From Erwinia pyrifoliae DSM 12163 (GTDB lineage: Bacteria; Pseudomonadota; Gammaproteobacteria; Enterobacterales; Enterobacteriaceae): a DNA stretch of 49,556 nt. This document shows, piece by piece, positions 8,159 to 18,781 of the stretch (positions are counted from its first letter, which is position 1; each line of letters starts with the position of its first letter). The notes below the pieces were generated by a model. The model saw only the letters and a list, made by a program, of their open reading frames with translations, searched no databases and was not told the origin of the DNA. The stretch is from NCBI RefSeq assembly GCF_000026985.1, contig NC_017390.1, positions 2,126,011 through 2,175,566 on the forward strand. The letters are read 5' to 3'. The position numbers and the translations under genes were made by a program.

Positions 8159-9184
8159 ATGGCAACAATTAAGGACGTGGCAAAGCGCGCGGGTGTTTCT
8201 ACCACCACCGTGTCGCACGTCATAAACAAAACACGCTTTGTCGCCGAAGAGACGCGTGAAGCGGTATGGGTGGCTATTAAAGCATTGCATTACTCACCAA
8301 GCGCCGTAGCTCGTAGCCTGAAGGTAAACCACACCAAAACCATTGGCCTGCTGGCAACCTCAAGCGAAGCACCCTATTTTGCAGAAATCATCGAAGCGGT
8401 GGAGCACCGCTGCTTTGCTCAAGGCTATACCCTGATTCTGGGCAATGCGCATAACAATATCCAAAAGCAGCAGGCTTATCTGTCGATGATGGCGCAAAAA
8501 CGCGTGGATGGCCTGCTGGTCATGTGCTCTGAATACCCGGACGCGCTGATTGCGATGTTAGAAGATAACCGCAATATTCCGATGGTGGTAATGGATTGGG
8601 GCAAGTCACGCGGTGACTTTACCGACACGGTACTGGATAACGCATTTGATGGCGGCTATCTGGCGGGGCGTTATCTGATTGAACGCGGGCACCGTGACAT
8701 TGCTGCCATCCCGGGTCAGTTGGAACGCAACACCGGGGGCGGGCGCCATGCGGGCTTTCTGAAAGCACTGGCCGAGGCCGGGATCACACTGCGTGATGAG
8801 TGGCTGGTACAGGGTGATTTTGAACCTGAATCCGGTTATCTTGCTATGCAACAGATCCTGGCGCAGAAACAGCGTCCGACCGCCGTATTTTGCGGAGGCG
8901 ATATCATGGCGATGGGCGCAATCTGTGCAGCAGATGAAATGGGACTGCGCGTGCCGCAAGACATCTCGGTGATCGGTTATGATAACGTGCGCAACGCCCG
9001 ATACTTCACTCCGGCGTTGACGACCGTACATCAACCGAAAGAGCGTCTCGGTGAGACCGCCTTTGATATGTTAATCGATCGCATTACCAGCAAACGTGAA
9101 GAGTCCCAGACCATTGAGGTTTATCCTTCTCTTATCGAACGACGTTCGGTGGCGGACGGACCTTACCGCGACTACCGCCGTTAA
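8159..9184 (+). CDS. purR: Purine repressor PurR (LacI family)
   Basis: A 341-aa LacI/GalR repressor, same length as E. coli PurR. Residues 1-60 form the DNA-binding headpiece ([20 protein letters not shown], hinge helix [12 protein letters not shown]). The rest is the periplasmic-binding-like domain that binds hypoxanthine or guanine as co-repressor and dimerises. It lowers transcription of purine synthesis genes and itself. AGGAG precedes the ATG (TACCAGGAGTAGG region). It is convergent with punR and the two stop codons overlap. Confidence 0.96.
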   Translation: MATIKDVAKRAGVSTTTVSHVINKTRFVAEETREAVWVAIKALHYSPSAVARSLKVNHTKTIGLLATSSEAPYFAEIIEAVEHRCFAQGYTLILGNAHNNIQKQQAYLSMMAQKRVDGLLVMCSEYPDALIAMLEDNRNIPMVVMDWGKSRGDFTDTVLDNAFDGGYLAGRYLIERGHRDIAAIPGQLERNTGGGRHAGFLKALAEAGITLRDEWLVQGDFEPESGYLAMQQILAQKQRPTAVFCGGDIMAMGAICAADEMGLRVPQDISVIGYDNVRNARYFTPALTTVHQPKERLGETAFDMLIDRITSKREESQTIEVYPSLIERRSVADGPYRDYRR

Positions 9185-10113
9185 TTGCGCATCGGCCCCG
9201 GATGCTGTTGCTCGCTCAGCCACTCGGCCTTCAGGGTTTCCGTGCTACCAAGATATTCCAGCAGCCAGCTCAGCGCCGGTGAGGCGCTTTGTTCCGACCA
9301 GCTCAGACAGCACGGACTGTCTGGAAAAGGTGAGCTAAGCGCCAGCTCACGCAGTTCGTTTCTCTGCAACAACGGTTGGGCGAAATGGCCCGGCACCATG
9401 CCAACGCATAACCCCGCGCCCAGACAATCAAAGGCGCTTTCCCAGTCAGGCACAACCAGCCGCCGCTGATTATCCAGCGTCCATGTTGTGCGTTTGGGTA
9501 GCGCGCGTGAGGTATCTTCCAGCACCAGCGAAGGCCACTCGCGTATCCACTCTTCAGTCAGCGGCCCGGGGCGGCTGACTAACGGGTGTAGCGCATTAAC
9601 CACACAGCGCCAGTTCAGGCTTCCCATATCACGAAAAGCGAAACGCCCGCCAACCGGAACCGCCTGTGTAGCACCTATCGCCACATCCACCCGCCCGTCT
9701 GCCAGCGCGTCCCAAACGCCGTTAAACACTTCTGGCATGATATGCAGCTCCATGTCAGGAAAGTGGCGGTAAAAATCCACCACCAGCTGCCGCGTACGCG
9801 ACGGGCGTACGATGCGATCGACAGCGATATTGAGCTGCCCGCGCCAGCCGTTTGCCACCTGCTGACAGCGGCGGCGCGTGGCTATCATTTTTTTGATGAC
9901 AAACCTGCCTTCCTCGCTAAATACCCGTCCGGCGTCGGTTAACACCACATCACGATGCCGCCTTTCAAACAGACTTACGGCCAGCCATTCCTCAAGCTGG
10001 CGCACCGTATAGCTTACCGCAGAGGGCACACGATGTAGCTCAGCGGCAGCGGCGGTAAAACTTCCGGTCCGGGCCACGGCATCAATAACTTCCAGTGAAT
10101 GTTCAGACCACAT
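9181..10113 (-). CDS. punR: LysR-family activator PunR (YdhB)
   Basis: A 310-aa LysR regulator matching E. coli YdhB/PunR, which activates the divergent nucleoside exporter gene punC in response to adenosine-type signals. N-terminal winged [23 protein letters not shown] followed by [18 protein letters not shown]-terminal effector domain with [15 protein letters not shown] and [13 protein letters not shown]. Start at MWSEHSLEV (10113) is preferred because GAAGG lies five bases before it. Its stop overlaps the purR stop. Confidence 0.92.
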   Translation of the reverse strand: MWSEHSLEVIDAVARTGSFTAAAAELHRVPSAVSYTVRQLEEWLAVSLFERRHRDVVLTDAGRVFSEEGRFVIKKMIATRRRCQQVANGWRGQLNIAVDRIVRPSRTRQLVVDFYRHFPDMELHIMPEVFNGVWDALADGRVDVAIGATQAVPVGGRFAFRDMGSLNWRCVVNALHPLVSRPGPLTEEWIREWPSLVLEDTSRALPKRTTWTLDNQRRLVVPDWESAFDCLGAGLCVGMVPGHFAQPLLQRNELRELALSSPFPDSPCCLSWSEQSASPALSWLLEYLGSTETLKAEWLSEQQHPGPMRN

Positions 10114-10224
10114 ATTTGCCTTCAAAAAAATTCATGTCGATTGACTAATATTAGCGTTTCACAGACTGTCCTGCACGCGATTACACTGCTCAGGCTAAAA
10201 ATGGACTGATAAGAGTTGATCAAC

Positions 10225-11439
10225 ATGTATTCTAAAGGTTTTATGATTTACCTTGCGCTGCTAAGCATGCTGGGTTTCCTTGCCACCGATATGTACCTGC
10301 CCGCATTTGGTGTGATGCAGCAAGATCTGCATACTCCAGCCGGGGCTATCAGCGCCAGCCTGAGTATTTTTCTGGCCGGTTTTGCCTGTGCGCAACTGGT
10401 ATGGGGGCCTCTTTCAGACCGCATCGGGCGTAAGCCAGTACTGTTGATGGGTCTGAGTCTGTTTGCTATCGGCTGTGCCGCCATGCTTTGGGTTAATTCA
10501 GCGGCTTCGCTGCTGGCATGGCGATTTGTGCAGGCTGTCGGCGTCTGTGCTGCGGCCGTAAGCTGGCAGGCTCTGGTCGTTGACCGCTACAGCGCTGCCC
10601 GGGCCAACCGTGTGTTTGCCACCATCATGCCGCTGGTCGCGCTCTCCCCGGCGCTGGCCCCGCTGTTGGGTGCCTGGCTGTTAGCGCATTTTTCATGGCA
10701 GTCCATCTTCGTTACGCTGTTACTGATTACTCTGCTGCTGCTGGTGCCTACCTTGCGCCTGCCATCACCACCACGGGGGGATAAAAGCGCGCCTGAAATC
10801 GCCGCTCCCGGTTTTGTAACCCTGCTTAAATCCCCCCTGTACAGCGGTAATGTCGCAATCTATGCGGCCTGTTCTGCCAGCTTCTTCGCCTGGCTTACCG
10901 GTTCACCGTTTATTTTGGGTAGTTTAGGGCTTTCACCTGCCGATATTGGCCTGAGCTATGTGCCGCAAACGGTCGCTTTCCTTATTGGTGGCTTTAGCTG
11001 TCGCGCGCTTTTAAGTCGATTCGCCGCGCGCAAGATCCTCCCCTGGCTGCTGATGTTCTACAGTCTGAGCATTGTTACGCTCTGGCTGATTGCGCAACAT
11101 CCCCAGCCTGCTCTGTGGGCTCTTATGCTGCCGTTCTGCGGCATGGCAATGGCGAATGGCGCAATCTACCCTATTGTTGTGTCCAGCGCCCTGCTGCCCT
11201 TCCCTCATGCCACCGGTAAAGCGGCCGCCTTGCAGAATATGTTGCAGCTTGGCCTGTGCTTTCTCGCCAGCATGGTCGTATCTTCATTGATTGATGCAGC
11301 TCTGGATGCCACCGTGCTGGTGATGCTGGCCACCATTTTAATCGCAGCCGTGGGCTATTTTGTGCAGCGCACGGCGGAGCGTGAACTCGTGTTGCGAACG
11401 GAAAAAATCACGCCTGAAATCAACCCAACAAATAGTTAG
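10225..11439 (+). CDS. punC: Purine nucleoside efflux transporter PunC (YdhC), MFS
   Basis: A 404-aa major facilitator (Bcr/CflA drug-resistance group) with 12 predicted membrane segments. Marks: motif [11 protein letters not shown] in helix 1, [15 protein letters not shown] in the loop between helices 2 and 3, and [17 protein letters not shown]. coli PunC exports or exchanges purine nucleosides. ATG 10225 is used; a TTG nine bases upstream is in frame but is less likely. Divergent from its activator punR. A weak PurR-like match (8 of 11) lies at 10171-10186. Confidence 0.9.
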   Translation: MYSKGFMIYLALLSMLGFLATDMYLPAFGVMQQDLHTPAGAISASLSIFLAGFACAQLVWGPLSDRIGRKPVLLMGLSLFAIGCAAMLWVNSAASLLAWRFVQAVGVCAAAVSWQALVVDRYSAARANRVFATIMPLVALSPALAPLLGAWLLAHFSWQSIFVTLLLITLLLLVPTLRLPSPPRGDKSAPEIAAPGFVTLLKSPLYSGNVAIYAACSASFFAWLTGSPFILGSLGLSPADIGLSYVPQTVAFLIGGFSCRALLSRFAARKILPWLLMFYSLSIVTLWLIAQHPQPALWALMLPFCGMAMANGAIYPIVVSSALLPFPHATGKAAALQNMLQLGLCFLASMVVSSLIDAALDATVLVMLATILIAAVGYFVQRTAERELVLRTEKITPEINPTNS

Positions 11440-11494
11440 CAAGATAACAATAATTCATTGAATAATTGAAAATGCAGGCATATACATCTTAAAT

Positions 11495-11529
11495 GTCATA
11501 AAAAATAATAACTTATTATTTTTTATGAC
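11495..11529. repeat. Perfect 35-base inverted repeat between punC and cfa
   Basis: GTCATAAAAAATAATAA (11495-11511) and its exact reverse complement (11513-11529) are separated by a single C. The 17-bp arms are almost all A/T, and the T-run lies within the right arm. It lies 55 bases after the punC stop and 216 before cfa. It may be a bidirectional terminator or a protein-binding palindrome. The remainder of 11440-11745 is the cfa upstream region with no gene. Confidence 0.8.
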
Positions 11530-11745
11530 CGGGGTAATTGCCGTGCAGGCTTCCTGCAATTATCCTGAAGGCCGCAGCGCCGGGCTTATGACGGGCGGCC
11601 GCAGTCCCAGCTTCTGATGTTCAATCAATCCTCTTTCACATGGGTTAACAGGCCGTGATATTTGCCGTGTGTGCACCCTCACAAATCTGCGAAAATTGAC
11701 TATTCTTTTTCTCAGGTATCAATCGCACAAGATGATGGAGAAGCT

Positions 11746-12894
11746 ATGAGTTCATCATGTATTGAAGATGAAAGCCTGGGGGATAATCAGTGGTACCGAA
11801 TCGTCCAGGAAATATTGAGTAAGGCCGATATTCAAGTTAACGGATCCCGCCCCTCTGACATTCAGGTGAGTAACCCTGACTTCTTTAAGCGAGTGCTGCA
11901 GGAAGGTTCATTAGGGCTGGGTGAAAGCTATATGGATGGCTGGTGGGAGTGCGAACGCCTGGATATTTTTTTTCAGCGCGCGCTCAATGCCCACCTTGAC
12001 CGACAGCTTCCCCATCATTTTAAAGATACATTGCGTATCGCCGCTTCACGTTTAACTAATTTACAGTCTCGCAAACGTGCCTGGATAGTGGGTAAAGAAC
12101 ATTATGATCTGGGTAACGATCTCTTCACCAAAATACTGGACCCGTACATGCAGTATTCCTGTGGTTACTGGAAACGAGCTGAAACGCTTGATCAGGCTCA
12201 AGAGGCGAAGCTGGAGCTGATTTGTGCAAAACTACAACTTAAGCCCGATATGACGCTTTTAGACATTGGCTGTGGCTGGGGAGGTCTGGCTGAATACGCT
12301 GCACGTCATTACGGCGTTAGCGTCGTGGGTGTCACTATTTCTGTCGAGCAGCAGAAATTGGCTCAGCAGCGCTGCGAAGGCCTGAGCGTAGATATCCTGC
12401 TGCAGGATTATCGCGACCTCAGTCAGCAATTTGACCGCATCGTTTCCGTGGGTATGTTTGAACACGTCGGCCCGAAAAATTATGCTACCTATTTTGACGT
12501 GGTCGATCGTAATCTGAAACCCGATGGCGTCTTCCTGCTGCACACTATTGGAGCCAGTAATACTAACGATCACGTCGACCCGTGGATTAACAAATACATT
12601 TTCCCCAATGGCTGCCTGCCCTCGGTGCGCCATATCGCTGACGCCAGCGAGCCACATTTTGTCATGGAAGACTGGCATAACATGGGGGCTGATTATGACG
12701 TCACGCTGATGAGCTGGTATCAGCGTTTTCTGACAACCTGGCCGCAGCTGTCAGACAAATATGGCGAGCGTTTCAAACGTATGTTCTCTTACTATCTTAA
12801 TGCCTGCGCTGGCGCATTTCGTGCCAGAGATATTCAACTCTGGCAAGTGGTCTTTACCCGTGGAACAGAGGGTGGGATCCGCGTAGCGCGTTAA
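11746..12894 (+). CDS. cfa: Cyclopropane-fatty-acid-phospholipid synthase
   Basis: A 382-aa SAM-dependent enzyme that adds methylene bridges to unsaturated acyl chains of membrane phospholipids, mostly on entry to stationary phase or in acid stress. It has an N-terminal lipid-binding region (residues 1-90) and a methyltransferase fold with the SAM motif LLDIGCGWGGLAEYA, VEHVGPKNY-type motif (FEHVGPKNY) and the critical Cys354 (NACAGAFRARDIQLWQ), the same position as in E. coli (382 aa). The start is MSSSCIED with GGAGAAGCT before it; an in-frame upstream ATG (11662) lies in the leader and would add 28 residues not seen in the family. Confidence 0.95.
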   Translation: MSSSCIEDESLGDNQWYRIVQEILSKADIQVNGSRPSDIQVSNPDFFKRVLQEGSLGLGESYMDGWWECERLDIFFQRALNAHLDRQLPHHFKDTLRIAASRLTNLQSRKRAWIVGKEHYDLGNDLFTKILDPYMQYSCGYWKRAETLDQAQEAKLELICAKLQLKPDMTLLDIGCGWGGLAEYAARHYGVSVVGVTISVEQQKLAQQRCEGLSVDILLQDYRDLSQQFDRIVSVGMFEHVGPKNYATYFDVVDRNLKPDGVFLLHTIGASNTNDHVDPWINKYIFPNGCLPSVRHIADASEPHFVMEDWHNMGADYDVTLMSWYQRFLTTWPQLSDKYGERFKRMFSYYLNACAGAFRARDIQLWQVVFTRGTEGGIRVAR

Positions 12895-12907
12895 GAAACT
12901 GAAGATG

Positions 12908-12934
12908 GACAGGGCGGCTGAAAGCCGCCCTGTC
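12908..12934. terminator. Hairpin between convergent cfa and ribC
   Basis: GACAGGGCGGCT (12908-12919) and AGCCGCCCTGTC (12923-12934) give a perfect 12-bp GC-rich stem with a GAA loop. It can serve both genes. T-tracts are weak on both sides. Confidence 0.65.
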
Positions 12935-12939
12935 GTCAG

Positions 12940-13605
12940 CTACTCCCGGGAAGCATTACCCTGTTCTTCTGCCACCGTGGCAGCTAGCAGCTCTGCTTCA
13001 CGGCGCGCCAGTACCCGCTCAACGGTTTCAACTATCGCCTGCGTCTGCGGATCGATTTCGATGTTCACCCGCTGACCAAGTCGTTTGCTGCCCAGGGTGG
13101 TACGCGCCAGAGTTTCCGGGATCAGATGCACACAGAATTTAGTCCGCGTCACCTCACCAACGGTCAGGCTGATACCGTCGATGCCTATATATCCCTTATG
13201 CAAAATATATTTCATCTGGCTGACATCCTGCGGCTTAAACCAGATCTCGCGGTTATTTTCCGCAGTGAGTATTCTGGTAATTTCGGCGGTAGTCATAATA
13301 TGACCGGACATCAGATGACCGCCGATTTCATCACTGAATTTTGCGGCACGCTCTACGTTAACCGTGTCACCGACATTCAGGGTACCGAGATTGGTGATAC
13401 GAAGCGTCTCCTTTATCAGATCAAAGCTCACGCGATCGCCTTCCACGCCGGTCACCGTCAGGCAACAGCCATTATGTGAAACCGATGCCCCCAGCTGCAA
13501 ACCATGCAGGAGTTCCGGCGGCATTTTGACTACGTGAGTACGAAAATTAGGTTTCTCTTCAATCGCCAGCACCTCGGCGGTGCCCTGCACAATACCTGTA
13601 AACAT
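12940..13605 (-). CDS. ribC: Riboflavin synthase, alpha subunit
   Basis: A 221-aa enzyme that dismutates two 6,7-dimethyl-8-ribityllumazine molecules to riboflavin. It consists of two lumazine-binding repeats (about 1-95 and 96-195). Signature start [12 protein letters not shown], first-repeat motif [12 protein letters not shown] and second-repeat motif [13 protein letters not shown] are present. Named ribC in E. coli and ribE in many annotations. Divergent from mdtK. I see no FMN riboswitch before it. Confidence 0.95.
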   Translation of the reverse strand: MFTGIVQGTAEVLAIEEKPNFRTHVVKMPPELLHGLQLGASVSHNGCCLTVTGVEGDRVSFDLIKETLRITNLGTLNVGDTVNVERAAKFSDEIGGHLMSGHIMTTAEITRILTAENNREIWFKPQDVSQMKYILHKGYIGIDGISLTVGEVTRTKFCVHLIPETLARTTLGSKRLGQRVNIEIDPQTQAIVETVERVLARREAELLAATVAEEQGNASRE

Positions 13606-13767
13606 GATTTTGCCTCAATATAACTGTTTTCCTGCTGCTTAGTTTGCCCTGGCAACGTGCCAAAGCCAAACAATGCACAGCAACATTGCGTGACACAAAG
13701 TGCCATTTTTATATCAGTTGATTGGCTATTTAACTCATGAGCATTAGAATAATTCCCCCCTGCGAAC

Positions 13768-13787
13768 CGGCATAAAAATGCCGTTTT
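13768..13787 (+). promoter_or_regulatory. Small hairpin plus T-run in the mdtK leader
   Basis: CGGCAT-AAAA-ATGCCG followed by TTTT, about 70 bases before mdtK. It looks like a short intrinsic terminator or attenuator in the leader. The stem has only 6 bp, so this is tentative. Confidence 0.3.
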
Positions 13788-13849
13788 CCTCAGCGGTCTC
13801 CTCATTCTCTCAGAACCCGAATATTTCTCGATAAAGGGTAAACAATTAA

Positions 13850-15231
<1,382 letters not shown>

Positions 15232-15232
<1 letters not shown>

Positions 15233-15258
15233 CCTTGCGGCTAATGTCGCCGCAAGGT
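15232..15258 (+). terminator. Hairpin at the mdtK stop codon
   Basis: ACCTTGCGGC (15232-15241) pairs perfectly with GCCGCAAGGT (15249-15258), loop TAATGTC. It begins at the last base of the stop codon. Only a weak T/A stretch follows, so it is a probable but not classical terminator. Confidence 0.5.
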
Positions 15259-15320
15259 GGTTAAAAGTGCTGCGCTTCGCTCAGTTGCGCAGCAATCAGT
15301 CCGGAAAAGAATTTTTCTAC

Positions 15321-15349
15321 TTGCCAGGCGTGCGGGCTACCGTTAATAT
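15321..15349 (+). promoter_or_regulatory. Promoter of the tRNA-Val pair
   Basis: TTGCCA (15321-15326), exactly 17 bases, TAATAT (15344-15349). A GC-rich stretch (GTCCCCGC) follows at the discriminator, as at stringently controlled stable RNA promoters. Transcription would start near 15357, about 23 bases before the first tRNA. Confidence 0.7.
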
Positions 15350-15379
15350 TCGTCCCCGCTGTCACCATGACAGGCATGT

Positions 15380-15456
15380 GCGTCCGTAGCTCAGTTGGTT
15401 AGAGCACCACCTTGACATGGTGGGGGTCGGTGGTTCGAGTCCACTCGGACGCACCA
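15380..15456 (+). tRNA. valV: tRNA-Val(GAC), first copy
   Basis: 77 bases with CCA encoded. The acceptor stem GCGTCCG/CGGACGC, D-loop AGCTCAGTTGGTTAGAGC, anticodon GAC (15414-15416) and T-loop GGTTCGAGTCC are all present. Reads GUC/GUU valine codons. Same place (after mdtK, before pykF) as valV in E. coli. Confidence 0.97.
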
Positions 15457-15506
15457 ATTTTACATTGCAGCTGGTAATGCTGTTATGTGAAGGTAAAACA
15501 GTTTAT

Positions 15507-15583
15507 GCGTCCGTAGCTCAGTTGGTTAGAGCACCACCTTGACATGGTGGGGGTCGGTGGTTCGAGTCCACTCGGACGCACCA
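15507..15583 (+). tRNA. valW: tRNA-Val(GAC), second copy
   Basis: Sequence appears identical to the first copy, including the encoded CCA. The 50-base spacer and shared promoter suggest one precursor transcript that is cut into two tRNAs. Equivalent to valW in E. coli. Confidence 0.97.
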
Positions 15584-15736
15584 ATTGTTTTATCATTGAT
15601 TGAATCCTCTTCTGCTTTCAATGCATCCCAAACGGCGTGGTTTTGCCTGCTGTCACAACCACTTCTGTTACTATTCAATCCGTTGCGCAAACCGATGCAG
15701 GATTATCATTGCTGTATGAGATCTCACGCTTTTTAA

Positions 15737-15765
15737 TTGGTTTTCGAACACTTAGCGACTATAAT
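15737..15765 (+). promoter_or_regulatory. Promoter of pykF
   Basis: TTGGTT (15737-15742), 17-base spacer, TATAAT (15760-15765). The start would be near 15772, giving a leader of about 235 bases. The leader holds an 85-codon open frame, which I do not consider a gene. Confidence 0.7.
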
Positions 15766-15783
15766 GCGCTACGTTGTTTTATT

Positions 15784-15797
15784 TGAATGGTTTCAGC
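15784..15797 (-). promoter_or_regulatory. Cra (FruR) operator in the pykF leader
   Basis: On the minus strand GCTGAAACCATTCA matches the Cra consensus RSTGAAWCSNTHHW at every position. It lies about 12-25 bases after the predicted start, where Cra would repress; Cra repression of pykF is established in E. coli and is relieved by fructose 1-phosphate/fructose 1,6-bisphosphate. Confidence 0.75.
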
Positions 15798-16007
15798 GTA
15801 TGGTTTCCCCTCAATCAAAAACAGATCCCTGTTGCGCAATATCTTATCACAACAACGATGAAACCGCGTCTCAAGTTGCCCTGCACGCCTTAATTCTGTC
15901 ACCTGTCCTTATCAGTACAGCCGCTCTGGTGGCGCAAATTTTCCTCCGGTGGTTGCACCGCCGGGATACCGCTTTCTCATCCATCACAACTTAGTAGATA
16001 AATCGTC

Positions 16008-17420
16008 ATGAAAAAGACTAAGATCGTTTGTACTATTGGTCCAAAGACCGAATCTGAAGAGATGCTGACCAACCTGCTGGATGCCGGCATGAACGTTATG
16101 CGTTTGAACTTTTCCCATGGGGATTACCAGGAACATGGAAAGCGTATTGCCAATCTGCGTCATGTTATGAAAAAAAGTGGCCATCAGGCAGCGATCCTTC
16201 TGGACACCAAAGGTCCGGAGATCCGTACCATGAAACTACAAGGTGGTCAGGATGCTTCGCTTAAAGCAGGACAAACCTTTACCTTCACCACCGACCAGAG
16301 CGTCATTGGTAATGCAGATACCGTTGCCGTGACCTATCCTGGCTTCACTGCGGATTTGCAAGTCGGTAACACCGTGTTGGTTGACGATGGTCTGATCGGC
16401 ATGGAAGTAACCGGAGTGACGGAAAGCACCGTTGTCTGTAAGGTACTGAATAACGGCGATCTGGGTGAGAACAAAGGCGTTAACTTACCCGGCGTTTCTA
16501 TCCAGCTTCCTGCTCTGGCAGAGAAAGATAAGCTTGACCTTATTTTTGGCTGCGAGCAGGGTGTCGATTTCGTTGCTGCTTCATTTATCCGCAAGCGATC
16601 TGACGTGATTGAGATCCGTGAACACCTGAAAGCGCACGGCGGTGAACATATCCAGATCATCTCTAAAATAGAAAATCAGGAAGGTCTTAACAACTTCGAT
16701 GAAATCCTCGATGCCTCAGACGGCATCATGGTTGCGCGCGGGGACCTGGGCGTAGAGATCCCGGTGGAGGAAGTGATTTTTGCACAGAAGATGATGATCA
16801 AAAAGTGCAACCATGCACGTAAAGTGGTCATCACCGCCACCCAGATGCTTGATTCAATGATTAAAAACCCACGCCCTACCCGCGCGGAAGCTGGCGACGT
16901 TGCTAACGCTATTCTCGATGGTACTGACGCAGTGATGCTGTCGGGTGAAAGCGCGAAAGGCAAATATCCGCTGGAGTCCGTCAGCATCATGGCGACCATT
17001 TGCGAACGTACCGATCGCGTAATGAAAAGCCGCATTGATTCACAGCATGACAACCGTAAGATGCGCATCACTGAAGCAGTGTGCCGTGGTGCAGTTGAAA
17101 CGGCCGAAAAGCTGGAAGCTCCTCTGATTGTTGTGGCCACCGAAGGCGGCAAGTCAGCGAAGTCGATCCGTAAATACTTCCCTAATGCCACTATCCTTGC
17201 GCTGACAACCAACCAGCAAACCTCTCGTCAGCTGCTGTTGAGCAAAGGGATTATCACGTCGGTCGTAGAGAAGATCGCTTCCACGGATGATTTCTACCGT
17301 CTTGGTAAAGCTGCCGCTGAAGCGAGCGGATACGCGCACAAAGGTGAAGTGGTCGTCATGGTTTCCGGTGCGCTGGTACCGAGCGGAACCACCAATACCG
17401 CCTCGGTGCACGTACTCTGA
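16008..17420 (+). CDS. pykF: Pyruvate kinase I (fructose-1,6-bisphosphate activated)
   Basis: A 470-aa enzyme, same length as E. coli PykF, that converts phosphoenolpyruvate and ADP to pyruvate and ATP. N-terminal [14 protein letters not shown] and MRLNFSHG, the active-site Lys motif ISKIENQEG followed by [12 protein letters not shown], and [20 protein letters not shown] are present. The C-terminal allosteric domain (about 345-470) ends [12 protein letters not shown]. PpsA, which runs the opposite reaction, is 14 kb away in this window. Isolated gene with own promoter and terminator. Confidence 0.97.
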   Translation: MKKTKIVCTIGPKTESEEMLTNLLDAGMNVMRLNFSHGDYQEHGKRIANLRHVMKKSGHQAAILLDTKGPEIRTMKLQGGQDASLKAGQTFTFTTDQSVIGNADTVAVTYPGFTADLQVGNTVLVDDGLIGMEVTGVTESTVVCKVLNNGDLGENKGVNLPGVSIQLPALAEKDKLDLIFGCEQGVDFVAASFIRKRSDVIEIREHLKAHGGEHIQIISKIENQEGLNNFDEILDASDGIMVARGDLGVEIPVEEVIFAQKMMIKKCNHARKVVITATQMLDSMIKNPRPTRAEAGDVANAILDGTDAVMLSGESAKGKYPLESVSIMATICERTDRVMKSRIDSQHDNRKMRITEAVCRGAVETAEKLEAPLIVVATEGGKSAKSIRKYFPNATILALTTNQQTSRQLLLSKGIITSVVEKIASTDDFYRLGKAAAEASGYAHKGEVVVMVSGALVPSGTTNTASVHVL

Positions 17421-17447
17421 TTTCAGAACGCATTCTGAATGTTTAAA

Positions 17448-17471
17448 AGCGCCCTGGTGGCGCTTTTTTTT
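17448..17471 (+). terminator. Intrinsic terminator of pykF
   Basis: AGCGCC-CTGGT-GGCGCT stem (17448-17464) followed directly by a run of T residues. It is 28 bases after the stop codon. Confidence 0.9.
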
Positions 17472-17651
17472 GCTGTTACATAAGCCGTTTTCCCTGGCCT
17501 CTGCGAGTGTAAAGCGCCTCAAATCCCCAAAAAATCTCTTAGCGCGCTGTTTAAAATCGCCTGTTTTACCATCAGTTATTGTAAAATACAGGAAATGAGA
17601 TGTTTCTTTGAGCGAACGAGCAGTTTTAACCATCCACCAGCAAAAATTTAT

Positions 17652-17680
17652 TCTCTTTAGAAAAAACTTTGTGTAATACT
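17652..17680 (+). promoter_or_regulatory. Promoter of lpp
   Basis: The stretch ACTTTGTGTAATACTTGTAA, with -10 AATACT (17675-17680), is the same as the strong E. coli lpp promoter; the -35 (TCTCTT region, about 17652) differs from the E. coli TCAACA. AT-rich DNA lies upstream. The leader CTACATGGAGATTAACT is also conserved. Confidence 0.75.
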
Positions 17681-17712
17681 TGTAACGCTACATGGAGATT
17701 AACTTAATCTAG

Positions 17713-17961
<249 letters not shown>

Positions 17962-17977
17962 GAGTTCTGGATTTAAA

Positions 17978-18006
17978 AATGGCGCACGGTGTGCGCCATT
18001 TTTTTT
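17978..18006 (+). terminator. Intrinsic terminator of lpp
   Basis: AATGGCGCAC-GGT-GTGCGCCATT stem (17978-18000) followed by a run of eight T residues. Confidence 0.93.
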
Positions 18007-18202
18007 GCCGCAATGCAAATCCTTCCCGTCCACAGCCAGTTCCGGTTTAAAACCACTGTAATCCCTCCTAAAACATTTCTCATTTCAGGGTGTCACCCCA
18101 GGCAGCATAATACAGATTTAAAGCCACCAAAGGCCGTTGGTTAACGCTGGCAGGCAATCCCCCCATCAAGGCATCTGTAATTGCTAAAAGACCGGGTTAA
18201 TG

Positions 18203-18240
18203 GGTAAACGCCCAGCGGATTGGCTTTGAAGGCGTTTACC
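18203..18240 (-). repeat. Hairpin downstream of sufE
   Basis: GGTAAACGCC (18203-18212) and GGCGTTTACC (18231-18240) form a perfect 10-bp stem with an 18-base loop, 15 bases after the sufE stop on the minus strand. It may end or stabilise the suf mRNA, but has no T-run. The lpp-sufE gap (18007-18254) holds no gene that I can see. Confidence 0.5.
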
Positions 18241-18254
18241 GAAAATACAGCCGT

Positions 18255-18677
18255 TTAGCCGTGGCTTAAAGCCTGCGCTTTCTGGCGAATGGCGCGGATC
18301 ATCGCTTCCATCCCCTGTGAACGCGATGGCGTCAGTTGCTGGGTCAGTGAGAGATCGGCAAACCACGGGCGCACGTCGAATTCGACAATTTCCCCTGGCG
18401 TCATTGATTGATAGAGGGCAAAGACAATGGCAATCAGCCCTTTAACCAGGGCGGCATCACTGTCACCCTGCAGCCTTACACGGCCATTTTCATCAGTATC
18501 AACAATCATCCACACCTGGCTTTGGCAACCCGGAATAATGTTTTCCGGCTGATGTAGCAAGTCATCGCTGGCCGGCAGTCTGGCTCCCAACTCGATGATG
18601 TACAGATACTTCTCTTCCTGGTTGGCGCAGCGTTTGAAATTGCGCAGCAGCTTTTCTTTATCTGGCAGAGTTGCCAT
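18255..18677 (-). CDS. sufE: SufE, cysteine desulfuration partner of SufS
   Basis: A 140-aa protein that takes persulfide sulfur from SufS on its Cys51 ([10 protein letters not shown]) and passes it to the SufBCD scaffold. Conserved [20 protein letters not shown] follows. The start [11 protein letters not shown] is chosen for its GAGGAAG site; a 21-residue in-frame upstream extension is not typical. Last gene of sufABCDSE; the gap to sufS (104 bases) is unusually long and holds a strong palindrome. Confidence 0.95.
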   Translation of the reverse strand: MATLPDKEKLLRNFKRCANQEEKYLYIIELGARLPASDDLLHQPENIIPGCQSQVWMIVDTDENGRVRLQGDSDAALVKGLIAIVFALYQSMTPGEIVEFDVRPWFADLSLTQQLTPSRSQGMEAMIRAIRQKAQALSHG

Positions 18678-18726
18678 TGCTTCCTCACTTGGGTCCGGTT
18701 CTGAACATATTTGGCTTAGCGTGCAA

Positions 18727-18752
18727 GAAGGGCGAGGCATGCCTCGCCCTTC
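18727..18752. repeat. Perfect 26-base palindrome between sufS and sufE
   Basis: GAAGGGCGAGGCA followed by its exact reverse complement (centre 18739/18740). As RNA it gives an 11-bp GC-rich hairpin inside the suf operon, after sufS and about 50 bases before the sufE start. Could reduce sufE expression or protect the upstream mRNA end. Confidence 0.8.
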
Positions 18753-18781
18753 GGGCTGGATGGCGGTCGCTCCCGGAACGA

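Noticed and set aside
15737..15994. 85-codon open frame in the pykF leader (from about 15737/15763), ending 14 bases before pykF
   Set aside because: It overlaps the promoter and Cra box, the ATG near 15764 has no ribosome site, and the sequence resembles no known protein. Most likely chance.
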